From Carpediemonas membranifera (lineage: Eukaryota; Fornicata), in the NCBI GenBank assembly GCA_019828565.1, contig JAHDYR010000012.1:1116001-1180000 (forward strand): 64,000 bases of DNA. Direction: 5' to 3'. The notes under the pieces were generated by a model, which was not told the DNA's origin, did not search any database, and worked only from the letters and a program-made list of their open reading frames with translations. Both the position numbers and the translations under genes were made by a program. Positions 9,044 through 19,399 of this stretch are shown here, in pieces. Position 1 is the first letter of the stretch, and each line of letters opens with the position of its first letter.

Positions 9044-12011
9044 TCTCGAGTGGATGAAGGCGAGACCGTCGGCCGCCTCGATGACGAGGTCGAGTAGCTC
9101 GACTGGCGTGAGTCGGCCCTGCCTCCGGAGCCGCTCGACATACTCGGTCAGGCTGCCAAGGGCGCAGAACTCGGTCACGATGTAGATGGCCGGAAGTTTC
9201 ACTGTGGCGCCCAGGAACTTGAGCACGTTGGGGTGGGACAGCTCGACGAGGGTCTTAGCCTCCCGGGCAAACTCGTTCATGCTCGTGGCATCCGCCTGGA
9301 ACGCCTCATGCAGCTTCTTGATGCAGACCACCTGATCCTTGTACACAGCACGCGATACAGACCCGAACCCGCCTGCTGCGATGACCTCAGTCTCGGTGAT
9401 CTTCTCGGGAGCTATGAAGAAGTCGAATATGGCCGAGTAGAGCTTGTTACTGGAGTCGACACCGAGTTTGGTCAGCTCGGCCTTGGCGAACTTGCGCAGA
9501 CGGCTCCTGATGATGGCCTTTCTGACCGCCTGGGCGCTGCGGCCTGCGAGCACGAGGGTGAAGAACCCGGTCACGATAACGCCCGTGCACATGGCGCTCA
9601 GCAGCACGGCCAACGTCACCGTGATGACGCCCATGGCGAGGTAGAGGGAGGCGCCCCCGCTGCCGCCCCTGTCGTAGAAGCGGGCGTACCGCTTGAGCTG
9701 GTCAGCCGCGACGTCCCTGTAGACCACCATGTCGTCCGTGACCACAGCCGCGGTGCAGGTGAACTGGGCCGCCGCGCAGTCCGCGTTGAAGCTGGACTCG
9801 TGCTCCCACCGCCGGGCCCCCGTCCCCAGGGGCGTGCCGGCGAAGAAGTGTGTCGAGCAGCAGCTGCTGGTTCCCACGTCTGTCAGGGCCATGACGGCGC
9901 CGTCCGCGATGACGTCGATCGCTGTAGTCACCATCCCCAGGAAGCAGAGGCCCGAGTCATGTGCCACAGTGACATTCGTGCTCGGCGACCAGTCCTGCGC
10001 GATCGGGCTCCACACAAAGGACTCCGCGAGCACGCACTGCACGTCGCCCGACGCGACTGTGGTCGTAACACCGTCGGCCCGGGAGAGCACAAACTCGTTG
10101 GGCCCGACAAAAACTGCGTGGGAGGCGTCGAACTGCCCCGTGGTCTCTATTGTCGCTGCCATCGTCCAGCCCGCCTCCTCCGTCTTCTCGAGCATCGTGA
10201 ACTTGCCCGAGGTAGTGTAGGCGGCCGCGTGGGTCCCCCTGATCTGCAGGTACGTCCCGAAGTGCGAGCTGCTGAGGGTCAGCACTGTAGGAGTGAGGGC
10301 GTCAGGGTAACCGACGGGATACCCCGCGTGTAGGTCATAAATCCAGACTGTACCGATGTTACTGCCGACCATGAGTGTCCCGCTGTTGTTATCGTCGACC
10401 TCGATCGCCATCCCATACCCGAAGTTGGTCGCCAGATAGGGGTTAGGTGCACTGGTCGGCACCAGTGACCATGCGGCCGTGGAGTTGAAGTAGCCGCTGT
10501 CCGCCTCCTGCAGGAAGCCGTAGACGGCCCCAACCTCGCTCTCCATGACTGCGCTGGTGATGAGCATCGTCTCTGTCATGACGATGGCCTCCCCGAACGC
10601 CGACCCCAGGGCGACCGATCCGAAGAGCTTGTTGGCGAGGGTGTGGCTGTTCGTGGCGTCACCCGCGGCGGTGTTCGTCACGTTCATGACCTGGATCTGA
10701 CTGAAGATGCGCTCGGACCTGGACCCCGTGGTGCCTATGGCCAGCTTGTTACCACTCTGGGCAATCACCTGTCCGAAGTTGGCGATGCTGTTGTCGGGCG
10801 AGATGATGGAGTCCGCCATGTACCATCCAGAGCCGCTGACACGGCCGAGGACAGTCACGGTGCTCTGGGACCCGGCCGCTTGGTCGTCGGGCTCGATGGT
10901 GATGAGCATGCTATCACCGTCGAGTGCGATCTCGGTCGGCCTGGCCCTCGCGATGCCCCACGAGACGCTGTCGTACGCGACGTGGGACGTCTGATTGAAC
11001 ACGAAGACACACATCGTGTCGTCCGCACCAAAGGCCAACGTGTCGTTCTGCAGGGCAAGCGGGACGCCGATGGAAAGGCCCGAGAGCCACTCGAGGTGCG
11101 GGTCGAACTGCCAGGCGACCTCAGTCCATGCTGACCCGCCCTGGGGCCGCTGGTAGATGTGGATGGCGCCATCGGGCACGCTGCCGTCGACAATCTCGCT
11201 CACTGCCAGCTGGTCGGAGGCGTAGGCCGGGTTTGTGTCGAGACTGACGGCACCGAACGACAGGCCGTTCGTGGCGTCGCTAGTGAAGGTGGCCTCCGTC
11301 GTCCAGCTGATTCCGGTGGCGTCCGTCGCCTTGTACACGGTGATAGTCCAGGAGTCCGCAGTTATGAAGGAGACGGCCGCGACCGTGCGGTTTTGGAAGT
11401 CAAAGTCACGAACAGCATCGCCCAGTGTAGCTACTTTGTTCCAGGACACGCCAGCTCCGGTTAAGGTGGCGCGGAACACGAATGCTGCCATGGGTGTGCT
11501 GAGGCACGTGGCGACGATGATGTTGTCGGACACGATGGCGCGATGCTCCTTGCAGCCGGGAATATACAGCACGAAGCCGCTTATCGCGCTGAACGCCGTG
11601 GTCAGGCCGATGTTGAACACGAATACGGTGGATGCAGACAGCGTCACCCAGGTGCCGTCGGTAAACACGTTGGACGTGGAGGTCGTCGCGTCGTCGAAGT
11701 AGCGCTGGGATAGCATGGTCCAGCTGCCCCTGAATACTGTGTATAGCGTTGCATGTGGACGGAGGTTGACTCCTGTGTGAGAAAGAACGTTCAAACAAAC
11801 CTGTCGCTGCGTCCATGTAGCGCGCCGTGTTGATGATAGCGATCTTTACGTCCTCAGACGCCGCTGACCGTGAGGCCATCGTCAGACTCGTCCCGAATGC
11901 CCCGGCCACGGTCGATGGACTTACTGTGTCCGCTCCATCGGCCGTGAATGCAACGTTGGCCGTCACTAAGCACAAACTAAGCAGAACAATCGAAAGCTGT
12001 AGCAATATCAT
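8552..12011 (-). CDS. Beta-propeller receptor kinase (FG-GAP-like ectodomain, TM, TKL-like kinase); one 28-nt intron
   Basis: Exons 12011-11801 and 11772-8552 join through a 28-nt intron into 1143 residues. Exon 1 encodes a signal peptide (MILLQLSIVLLSLCLVTA). The ectodomain (about 25-770) has repeated blade-like segments of the form FG-x-x-I with IGTTG or VGS strands, as in FG-GAP/integrin-type propellers. A transmembrane helix lies near 778-806. The cytosolic kinase domain (about 865-1130) has GGFGSV, the CIKK lysine, HRDIKPDN, DLG in place of DFG, and APELL. DLG is seen in some TKL kinases. Without the intron the signal peptide and the rest lie in different frames. The ligand is unknown; the related ectodomain at 40406-44068 lacks a kinase. 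Confidence 0.85.
11773..11800 (-). other. 28-nt spliceosomal intron in the receptor kinase gene
   Basis: On the minus strand it starts GTTTGT and ends CTCACACAG. Removing 28 nt joins two reading frames (phase 1) so that the signal-peptide exon runs into the propeller. The acceptor is the same nine bases as in the 7TM gene intron. Confidence 0.85.
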
Positions 12012-12261
12012 TACTTGCTGGGACAGAGGGCTTGTTTCTGTCGCTCGCTCAGATGCTCGTTCGGGACCGATCTGGGATAATGATGACCTGCAATAGGCCT
12101 CCAATAACCTCCAGCGTGCCTCATAGTTGGGCCACGCGCCACCTTTCTTGGGTGTGAATATCGGACATCTTGCCTATCTGTGATCGACCACCGCGCCACT
12201 GAGGACATCATGTCCTGAGACTTTATGGATAGCATAAACTCTGTCTAACGTATGAATAACA

Positions 12262-13510
12262 CTACATGCTGAACAACTTCTCCATCCCCCGCAGGTCCAG
12301 GTCCGCATCGGCCTCCTCCTCGACATCGACCTTCGTGCCCCGCCGCCGCAGCTTAGACCCCGACCACCGCGCCAGGACCCCCGACACGAATGCCCCCGCT
12401 CTGAGCATCTCTCTCTTCTCCCTCGAGGCATGCCCCTCGATGTCCCCCAACTTCTTCTCGATCACCGCGAATGACTCTAGGGTCGAGTCGAGCTCAAGGC
12501 TACGGCATCCGGGACACAGAATGGAGTCGAGCAGGTCCACGTAGAAGAAGATTCGATGGTACTGCGCCTTTGACACACAGTCGGCGAAGTCATACACATG
12601 GGCCGCCATCTGCTCGAACACCTCGTCCCCGATGAGCGTGACATTCGCAGGGCTGTGGTCGAGCTCGAACAACCGCCCGACCGGCTTGAAGTCGCCGGGA
12701 TACACGTCCGCGGCGTCCAACGGAGACATGCGCCGCCGCTTGATCTCCAGGAGTCGTCGCCTCCGCTTCTCCTCGGCCTGGTCAATCTCCTCGTCCCGGA
12801 TCTCCATGAGCTTGGTCTCGGCGTTGAACGACAGCAGCGGCACGGGGTCTGAGTGGTGGAATAGGGAGACGAAGTGGTGGCCCAGGGCTTGCTCGGTGAT
12901 GTGGTCCTGGACCATCGCGTCGAACAGCAGCGGGCAGCCGAGTGTGACAACGAGCAGCCCGTCCCTGACGGCCTGGGGCACGTCCGGGTTGAGCAGCACG
13001 TCCATCGCCTTGATCATCGCAATGGCGCCCCCTAGGCTGTGTCCCGCGAACACGACGCGCTTATCCCCGTGTATGTAGCCCATGAACTCGGGGCTGTAGC
13101 CATTGGCCCGCAGGAGGAAGCCGCTGTGGACATGCCCAAGGAGGTGCCCGTGGAGAATAAGCTGGGACGGCTTCACCGTGACGTCAACGATGGCGTCCAG
13201 CGAACCTGACGTCCCCATGAAGACGATGTAGACGGTGTCGGCGTCCTCGGCGAACAGGTAGTTGGTGTACCCGAGGCGGGTGATGGTGCAGTGGGTCAAA
13301 CGGACGAAGCCATGCGTCCTGGTGTTGAGCATGTTGATCAGAAATTGCGAGTGCGTTTGCCTGGCGGCCTCTGGGGTGTCGATTGAGACCCCATACAGCG
13401 TCGCGAGGCGCCTGCAGAGGTTAGGATCATCGTAGACTAACGCTGAGAGGTATATGGCTGTTATTAGTTGTGAAACGTTCTCTTTGTCGAAAACTCGGCC
13501 AAGATCGACC
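12262..13510 (-). CDS. Class 3 lipase-like alpha/beta hydrolase
   Basis: Coding extends from the ATG whose last base is 13512. The 416-residue product has the fungal-type class 3 lipase core: a strand VYIVFMGT, then VVFAGHSLGGA with the nucleophile in GHSLGG (S159), and SDPVPLL (about residue 220), which fits the acid-bearing loop. There is no signal peptide, so it is probably intracellular and may act on membrane or storage acylglycerols. The C-terminal 150 residues are charged and helical, with no recognised domain. The gene is tandem with and upstream of the receptor kinase gene, about 250 bp away. Confidence 0.85.
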
Positions 13511-13808
13511 ATTGTTTCCTTGTGATGATGTTGAACGTGATGGGGCTCGTTTAATAAACGGCATGCGGTCGGCCGTCGCTGACCCCTGAGCTGCCCCAGT
13601 TCACTGTATGACTGCTCAGCGGCATCAGACCAGTCTTATGAAGTATGGTGGGTTTCTGAGTGGTCGGTTGGTCGTGTCCGCATTTGGCCGACCCTATTGG
13701 CGGGCTCAGCCTGGGTCTAGCGGGTGGAGGACGCGTTTTTTGGCGCCATAGAGGCGTCTGTAGCCGGATAGGGCTGAACCATTGACGACTTCATTTCTGC
13801 GTTCAGCG

Positions 13809-15077
13809 ATGTCTCTTCCTGCCGGCTACAGCATCTCAAGGGACCCATTGACAGATCCATCATTCGCCAAACGCCGGAGTACGTACGAAAAGGCCCCGAT
13901 TGCTGAGCGGAGGATTATTACGAGCGAGGCATTGGAAAAGAAGCGCGTACCATTCCACGGGAACCTGACGATGGCCACAAACAGCAGTGCGCTGATGATG
14001 AAGCAAACATGTACGACGCAAAGGCCCCATAGGCAGTTTGAGCGCCTCCCACAGTATGCCCTTTCGATTGATGAACACATCACCAGCATCGCCATCCAGC
14101 CGGTGCATGCCGAGGACGAATCCGTTCCCCTCTTCGCGGTTGGGACCGAGGGCGGGCAGGTGCATGTCTTCGAGTTCGGTATGCGGCTGGTCGGGCGTTG
14201 TCTCGCCCACTCTCAGCAGACCGTGACGGCCTTGGCCTTCTCCACGATACACCCATACATATACAGCGGCAGCACAGACAACTCGGTCAAGCTGCTCACG
14301 TTCGACCGAGCTGCGGGCCAGCTGGTCGAGTCTGCGCGATTCAACGGCAGCACGGCCACCATCAAGGGCGTAGGCTCGCTCTACTTCCCCTTCAAGAAGG
14401 GGGAGAACGACATGGTCTACGGCGTGGCCCTAGACACTGAGCTCCGCGCCTGGGACGTCACCGGCGGCCAGCTGCACACCCGCCCCGCCCAGTCCGCCCG
14501 GGTTGCCACGGGGTGCCTCAGCATGGTAGCCATCCCCCGCGTGGGTGAGGGCAGTGTGGTCGTTGTAGGCACTAGGGGCGGCGACGTCCGCGCGTTCAGG
14601 GCAGACCGAGCGGGCCTGACCCAGATGGGCCAGCCGCTGCAGCTGCACGAGAGGAGCGTCGTTGCTATGGCCTTGTGGTACGACGACGGTGCCCCCCGCA
14701 TCGTCACGGCGTCTTCGGACCGAGTGGTGTGCTGGGACTTCGTGCCCACCGGCCCCGCCCCCATGAGGATGATAGGGGAGCTCGAGCTCGCAGACATCGG
14801 GCTAACGCACTCCGTGGTGCGGGCGGTGGCAGCCACAGACGATGGCCTCATCGCCATGGCGGCGGACGGGGTCCATCTGCTCGACGCGCACTCCCTGAGT
14901 CTCGGCCGGCCCTCCCTCGTCGGGTCGCTCCCCCTGCCCCAGGATGGGCACTTCCAGCCCGGGCCAGACCGCAGCGTCGTCACCAGCGTGGCGTTTGATG
15001 CGACGGCGACGAGGCTGCTGGTGGGATCGACGAGCACGGCGTACCCCTTCTTGGTCTACGGCCAGGTCGAGGATTGA
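13809..15077 (+). CDS. WD40-repeat protein
   Basis: The 422-residue product has an unstructured basic N-terminus (about 1-75) and then a propeller of WD40-like repeats. Visible blade ends include TVTALAFSTIHPYIYSGSTD with NSVKLLTFD, GGDVRAFRAD, and RIVTASSDRVVCWDF. It resembles a small regulatory WD40 scaffold, but no specific orthologue is recognised. The frame is open to 13782 (TTG), and the first ATG is at 13809. TGA stop at 15077, only 30 bp from the stop of the convergent gene; the AT-rich gap (TTTTATTAATTAAAA) probably serves both 3' ends. Confidence 0.8.
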   Translation: MSLPAGYSISRDPLTDPSFAKRRSTYEKAPIAERRIITSEALEKKRVPFHGNLTMATNSSALMMKQTCTTQRPHRQFERLPQYALSIDEHITSIAIQPVHAEDESVPLFAVGTEGGQVHVFEFGMRLVGRCLAHSQQTVTALAFSTIHPYIYSGSTDNSVKLLTFDRAAGQLVESARFNGSTATIKGVGSLYFPFKKGENDMVYGVALDTELRAWDVTGGQLHTRPAQSARVATGCLSMVAIPRVGEGSVVVVGTRGGDVRAFRADRAGLTQMGQPLQLHERSVVAMALWYDDGAPRIVTASSDRVVCWDFVPTGPAPMRMIGELELADIGLTHSVVRAVAATDDGLIAMAADGVHLLDAHSLSLGRPSLVGSLPLPQDGHFQPGPDRSVVTSVAFDATATRLLVGSTSTAYPFLVYGQVED

Positions 15078-15106
15078 TCTGCAGTTAATGTCACCGAGCA
15101 GTTTTA

Positions 15107-16915
15107 TTAATTAAAATTCGTCCCCATGGTATACTCGTCGATGAGCTCAGCCTGCAGCATCGTCTCCTTGCCCTTGTCGATCGGCCCAACTCGCGTCACC
15201 GGCCTGTGGCTGCGGAGGTCCGAGGCCGGAGGGACCTTACCACCCCCGTCGGCCAGCACCAGGCAGTGGTACATCATGCGGAACCCCGCCGGGTGGAGCC
15301 ATTCGAGGCCATGTTCGGAGATTCCGGCCTTCTGCTCCTCCGCCAAGATCCTTATTCTGCGAAAAAGGGTGTGGATCTTGGGCGGGGTGATCTCTTGCTG
15401 GGTCTGACCCACGCTGGACTTGAAGGGCACGAAGATCGTTGACCCGTGCAGCTGGGCGTACGGCGACAGCTTCCGCCATCGGCGGAGGGCGTCTGCGCTG
15501 TATACGCTGAGGATTATTGTCGCCTTGGCCCCCTCCCCCGGGCGGGAGACAATGATAGTGGCCGCCTGACCGGGCTCTTTGGGGTCCTTGAAGTCGCGCC
15601 ACCTCATCTCGGACAGCTGCTCGGGGGTAAATCCGTTCGTGACCATGAGCATCGTCATCGCCCGGCACATCACCATGCGGCCCGCCGCGGGTGTCTTCTT
15701 ACCCATCTTGTCCGTCTGGCTAACGTGCTTGTTCATGAGGCGCATCAGCTTGTTGAAGTCCTCGTACGATAGACAGCCGACCTTGGAACCTGGACAGTCA
15801 TCGAACGTTGCAAACTGCCCCCACGTGTGCCAGCCATGCCACCAAGTATACCGCTGCAGCCTGAGCAGAACCCGCTTCACCGCACGCCTCGCCTGAGAGT
15901 TCTCACCGAACTTTTCCGCGACGAACTTGGTCACCAGCGTGCGGCCGACGTCCCCAGGGAACCCGAACACGAACCTGAGCACCGCCTCTACCTCCTCCGG
16001 CGCCGTCTCCGGGGCGGGCCCAAGGGTCCAGGTAGGATGGTGCAGTTTAGGGTCATCCATGGCCTGGCGGCGAGTGTAGATGCAGAACTTGCCCAGGTAC
16101 TGACCGTACCGGGTCTGCGTACTCGCCATGAGGTTGTCGAAGAGGTCCCACGGCTTGTACTGCTCCCGCGGCCAGATCCTGACCTTGCCGTCGTTCGTGA
16201 AGAGCGGCTTGGGCGGCAGCTCGACCGCCGGCTCCTGTTTCACGGCAGCCACCGTGGCTGGGCTGGGCGCGTCTGGGCGCCTCTCTTGGCCCGCAGACTC
16301 CGCCTCTTGCTCCTCGGATTCCTCCCCCGATTCTGGGGTGGACTCTTGCTCATCTTCATACTCATCACCCGCATCGCTTTCCTCTGAAGACGACGACGAC
16401 GATGACCCACTGTCGACAATCGGTTCCCTGGGGCCCTGAGGGGGGCCTCCCGTCCGCCGAGCCAGGGAGACGGCCGCGGGCATGTCCCAGTCCGACATCT
16501 CGGACACGATCGACTCCTCTGAATACGTGTCCGACTCATCACCGTCGAGCCCCTCGTCGGCGGGATGGGGGGGATCCGCCAGGACAGGGGTCGGGAGTCG
16601 AGCTTGGCCAAATTCTGCCTGCACACGTCGGGAAACCTCTGCCTTGAGCTCAGGCAGCCTGGACTCGAGGGTTTCGAACACGATCTCGGTGAACCTGGCG
16701 AATATTGAGCCCGTGTCAAAGGGCACTGGCTCGTCCGTGTCGGGAACGCGCTTTAGCTCCAATCCCGATGAAGGAAGAGTCTTCAAGACACGGGCATTGG
16801 TGCTATTAGCAGTTGTATTGTGCTTAGCTTGGCTGGATTTGGGGCCAGACCTTGCAGCGGTTGAATTGGTGCTGCCAGTGGAATCTTGCGTTGTGTTCTT
16901 CCTCTTGCGTGGCAT
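15107..16915 (-). CDS. Unknown protein with acidic N-terminus and degenerate tyrosine-recombinase-like C-terminus
   Basis: The 602-residue product starts with a basic, NLS-like MPRKRKN. A long acidic Ser/Glu tract follows (about residues 150-240), then a helical domain (about 265-400), and a C-terminal ~200 residues resembling the tyrosine recombinase catalytic fold. That region has a helix pair TNGFTPEQLSEMRWRDF (box I-like), beta strands ATIIVSRPGEGAKATIIL, and LHPAGFRMMYHCLVLADGG (box II-like). The box I Arg is replaced (GFT, not GLR), the HxxR spacing is off, and no clear C-terminal catalytic Tyr is visible. It is thus perhaps a domesticated or decayed integrase, or only a chance likeness. 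ATG at 16915; the frame is open to 16999. Confidence 0.6.
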   Translation of the reverse strand: MPRKRKNTTQDSTGSTNSTAARSGPKSSQAKHNTTANSTNARVLKTLPSSGLELKRVPDTDEPVPFDTGSIFARFTEIVFETLESRLPELKAEVSRRVQAEFGQARLPTPVLADPPHPADEGLDGDESDTYSEESIVSEMSDWDMPAAVSLARRTGGPPQGPREPIVDSGSSSSSSSEESDAGDEYEDEQESTPESGEESEEQEAESAGQERRPDAPSPATVAAVKQEPAVELPPKPLFTNDGKVRIWPREQYKPWDLFDNLMASTQTRYGQYLGKFCIYTRRQAMDDPKLHHPTWTLGPAPETAPEEVEAVLRFVFGFPGDVGRTLVTKFVAEKFGENSQARRAVKRVLLRLQRYTWWHGWHTWGQFATFDDCPGSKVGCLSYEDFNKLMRLMNKHVSQTDKMGKKTPAAGRMVMCRAMTMLMVTNGFTPEQLSEMRWRDFKDPKEPGQAATIIVSRPGEGAKATIILSVYSADALRRWRKLSPYAQLHGSTIFVPFKSSVGQTQQEITPPKIHTLFRRIRILAEEQKAGISEHGLEWLHPAGFRMMYHCLVLADGGGKVPPASDLRSHRPVTRVGPIDKGKETMLQAELIDEYTMGTNFN

Positions 16916-17191
16916 TAACGGCTGTGTTTTTAGGACTCCTGCTTGACAGCCGTGCGAAGGGCGCACAGTAACTCTACCTTCCAAGTGGATTACTCGCAAC
17001 GGATTTACGCGCGAACATACTGGTCATGTACCGGTCCCGGGGGGCCAGGTTCGAGCGCTCAGCCGGCCCGGGACGAATAACTGGCCTTTAATGAGCGGCT
17101 GGTGAAAATGCCACACTTCACTGATCCCCTTGTTGCTCGCAGCGTCATAGTCGTATTTATACGGAAAAACAAAACAAAGCTGCAACACAAA

Positions 17192-19075
17192 TCAGTGGAA
17201 CTGGGCGATCGCCGTCTTCGCTGGGTCCAGCGCCCACATGCTGAGTTTCCCCGCCCCGTCGAAGGCGTACGTCCGCCGCACCATGGGTCTCGGCACCCGG
17301 ACAACCTCGTCGCGGCCCCGGCCCTCGCTGTCGACTCCGAGGTGGCCGTGGTAGTTCTCCCCGCACGCCAGCACGGCCCCGCTGTCTGTGGTGAACCAGG
17401 TCGAGAGCCCACCCGGCGACGCCCTGATCTCGGTGATGCCCTTGACGTCGAGCTTGACCCAAAAATCACAGTCGCCCGGCACGGGGACGCCCAGGGCGCC
17501 GTAGTCGTTGGACCCGAGGCCGTACCAGTCGCCTGTGTCGTGGCGCTGGACCCAGTACGCGTCGTCTCCGCATACGAACCGGGAGACGGGCCATGGGAAG
17601 GGGATCTGGTCGAGCTCGGCGTACTCGGAGTCCCGGAAGTACCAGAAGTCCGCACGGAGCCCGCATGCCCGGATGACGCCGTCGTGAAGGAAGAGGCCGG
17701 TCGTGCCGTCGAACGCGGCGTCCGTCACGGGGAAGGGCAGCTTAGCCAGCCGGGGGACGTCGTCGTCGTGCCCCAGCCCGAAGCGGGCCTCACAGTTCTC
17801 CCCGGCGACGTAGAGGTCCTGGCCGACGAGCACGGAGACCATGCTGTCCGAGAAGCGGAGATCACGGACGGAGGGGCCGCGGGGCATGGGGACGGGTGTG
17901 AAGTGCGGCACGATCTCCGTCTGCTGGCCCACCCCGAGCCGGCCGTGGGCGTTGTCACCGGCGGCGATGACACCCACCGGTGTCTCTATGAACGTCTGGG
18001 CCTGGCAGACGAGGATGTCGACGACGAGGCGGTCCTTGCGCCACGTAGCCAGCCCCTCCTCGAAGCGACTGACCTTGGGGGCCATGGGGAAGCGGGCACG
18101 GCGGGGGACCTTCAGGAAGCCGAACGACCCCCCCAGCCCGAGGGCCCCGAAGCGGTTGTCCCCCATAGTGTAGAGGCCCCGTGCCGTGACAGCCACCACA
18201 AACAGCGCGTCCCTGCTGTTGCCGCTGAACGACAGCACGGGCGGGACCCGGATGCGGTGGAACGTCGGGATGGTCTCGACCTCCCCGGGATCCGCTGGGT
18301 TCGAGCGGTTGGTGCCGCACACGAAGAGGCGACCGTGGTAGAGGATCGAGTCCAGCTTGGCGAACCGGTTCAGCTCGGTATGGCGCTCGCCGTCACGAGA
18401 GGCTACGCTCCTACAGAAGGCGAACTTCTTGCAGAGGAACCAGAGGACCCGGGCATCCTTGCTGAACTCACCTGCAGCGCCCTCGCCGAGACTGGGGTCT
18501 GCGCCCGCCTGCATGAGGGTTGCCCACACAGTGCCCTGCATCAGTGTGTACAGCGTGTCAGGCAGCCCGCCGTCTGCGAGCTCGATATTCATGGACCTGT
18601 CGCCGCCAGTCCGGAGGAGACGCCGCGCCGTGGACAACTCGTTGATCCGGACGGGCGGGTCCGCTGGTATGGACTCGAGGGTGGACTGGATGTGGCCGAG
18701 CCGCTGCTCGATGGTTGTTGGTGTGATGAAGGTCGGGACGGCAGTGCTGGTGCCGCCTATCCGTGCAACAACGGCCTTGTGCGCCCGCTTGATGAGGGTG
18801 GGTATGTCTCCTGGATGGTGCATCGTCACTTGGTCGACAACGGCGCCGAGGGCTTGAAGCTTTGATGCTATGAGGGTCAGCTGGTCATCGGACGTCGTCT
18901 GAACAGAGTTGATGCTCTCTAAAGCATAGAGATCTGTGATTGTTGCGATAAGATTGCGGCAAGCGCTCAGCATTCTCTCTTTAGCTGCAGTTGTTGCGTT
19001 TGTGAGCTCAGTTGATTGCAATGTGCCTAATACCGCTTCCAGCATCGCTATGGATGCTTGCGGGGAGTCTATCAT
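17192..19075 (-). CDS. RCC1-repeat protein, paralogue 1
   Basis: The 627-residue product has a helical N-terminal domain (about 1-235) and an RCC1-like propeller (about 240-615), recognised from repeats such as GLYTMGDNRFGALGLGG, GVIAAGDNAHGRLGVG and AVLACGENYHGHLGVD. RCC1 itself is a Ran exchange factor, but many protist RCC1 proteins have other roles, so no function is assigned. A segment TVWATLMQAGADPSLG followed by WFLCKKF and DGE recurs in the RCC1 protein at 44292-45881, so the pair shares an extra N-terminal domain. ATG at 19075; TATAAATAC lies just downstream of the stop. Confidence 0.88.
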   Translation of the reverse strand: MIDSPQASIAMLEAVLGTLQSTELTNATTAAKERMLSACRNLIATITDLYALESINSVQTTSDDQLTLIASKLQALGAVVDQVTMHHPGDIPTLIKRAHKAVVARIGGTSTAVPTFITPTTIEQRLGHIQSTLESIPADPPVRINELSTARRLLRTGGDRSMNIELADGGLPDTLYTLMQGTVWATLMQAGADPSLGEGAAGEFSKDARVLWFLCKKFAFCRSVASRDGERHTELNRFAKLDSILYHGRLFVCGTNRSNPADPGEVETIPTFHRIRVPPVLSFSGNSRDALFVVAVTARGLYTMGDNRFGALGLGGSFGFLKVPRRARFPMAPKVSRFEEGLATWRKDRLVVDILVCQAQTFIETPVGVIAAGDNAHGRLGVGQQTEIVPHFTPVPMPRGPSVRDLRFSDSMVSVLVGQDLYVAGENCEARFGLGHDDDVPRLAKLPFPVTDAAFDGTTGLFLHDGVIRACGLRADFWYFRDSEYAELDQIPFPWPVSRFVCGDDAYWVQRHDTGDWYGLGSNDYGALGVPVPGDCDFWVKLDVKGITEIRASPGGLSTWFTTDSGAVLACGENYHGHLGVDSEGRGRDEVVRVPRPMVRRTYAFDGAGKLSMWALDPAKTAIAQFH

Positions 19076-19399
19076 GCGTTTCTGTTGTACCGCTCCTTGT
19101 GGAACAAGTGGTAAAGCCCTTCACTTCTTCTTGGCACAAATCTCGAAAATTTGTGCTGGGGCGACCACGGGACAACGGAGCCAGGCTAGGCTCGGGGCAG
19201 ACGGCATACACCCATGCCAGATCCGGTTTAAAGTTTCTAGGTGAACACACGGCGAAGCGAATCGAATCGAATCGCCAGATCATAAAATTTGTATCAAGCG
19301 GCTGTCGGCCCTTTAACGTCTCAATAGCTCGGCAGCAGACCCCAGACCCGCAATCAGACCTGTATCGAGTCCTGGCTGCGGTTTATAGCATGGTGCAGC
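19076..19399. other. Intergenic region, nothing recognised
   Basis: About 320 bp with short overlapping frames on both strands. It contains a GAATCGAATCGAATCG tandem at about 19258. No gene or RNA structure is supported. Confidence 0.5.

Noticed and set aside
17030-17070. GGTTCGA-like T-loop suggesting a tRNA
   Set aside because: The flanking bases do not form a 5-bp T-stem or a 7-bp acceptor stem. No tRNA was found elsewhere by eye either.
17102-18865. 587-residue open frame on the plus strand
   Set aside because: It is antisense to the RCC1 protein, with no domain and a Val/Glu/Arg-rich composition typical of antisense reading in GC-rich genes.
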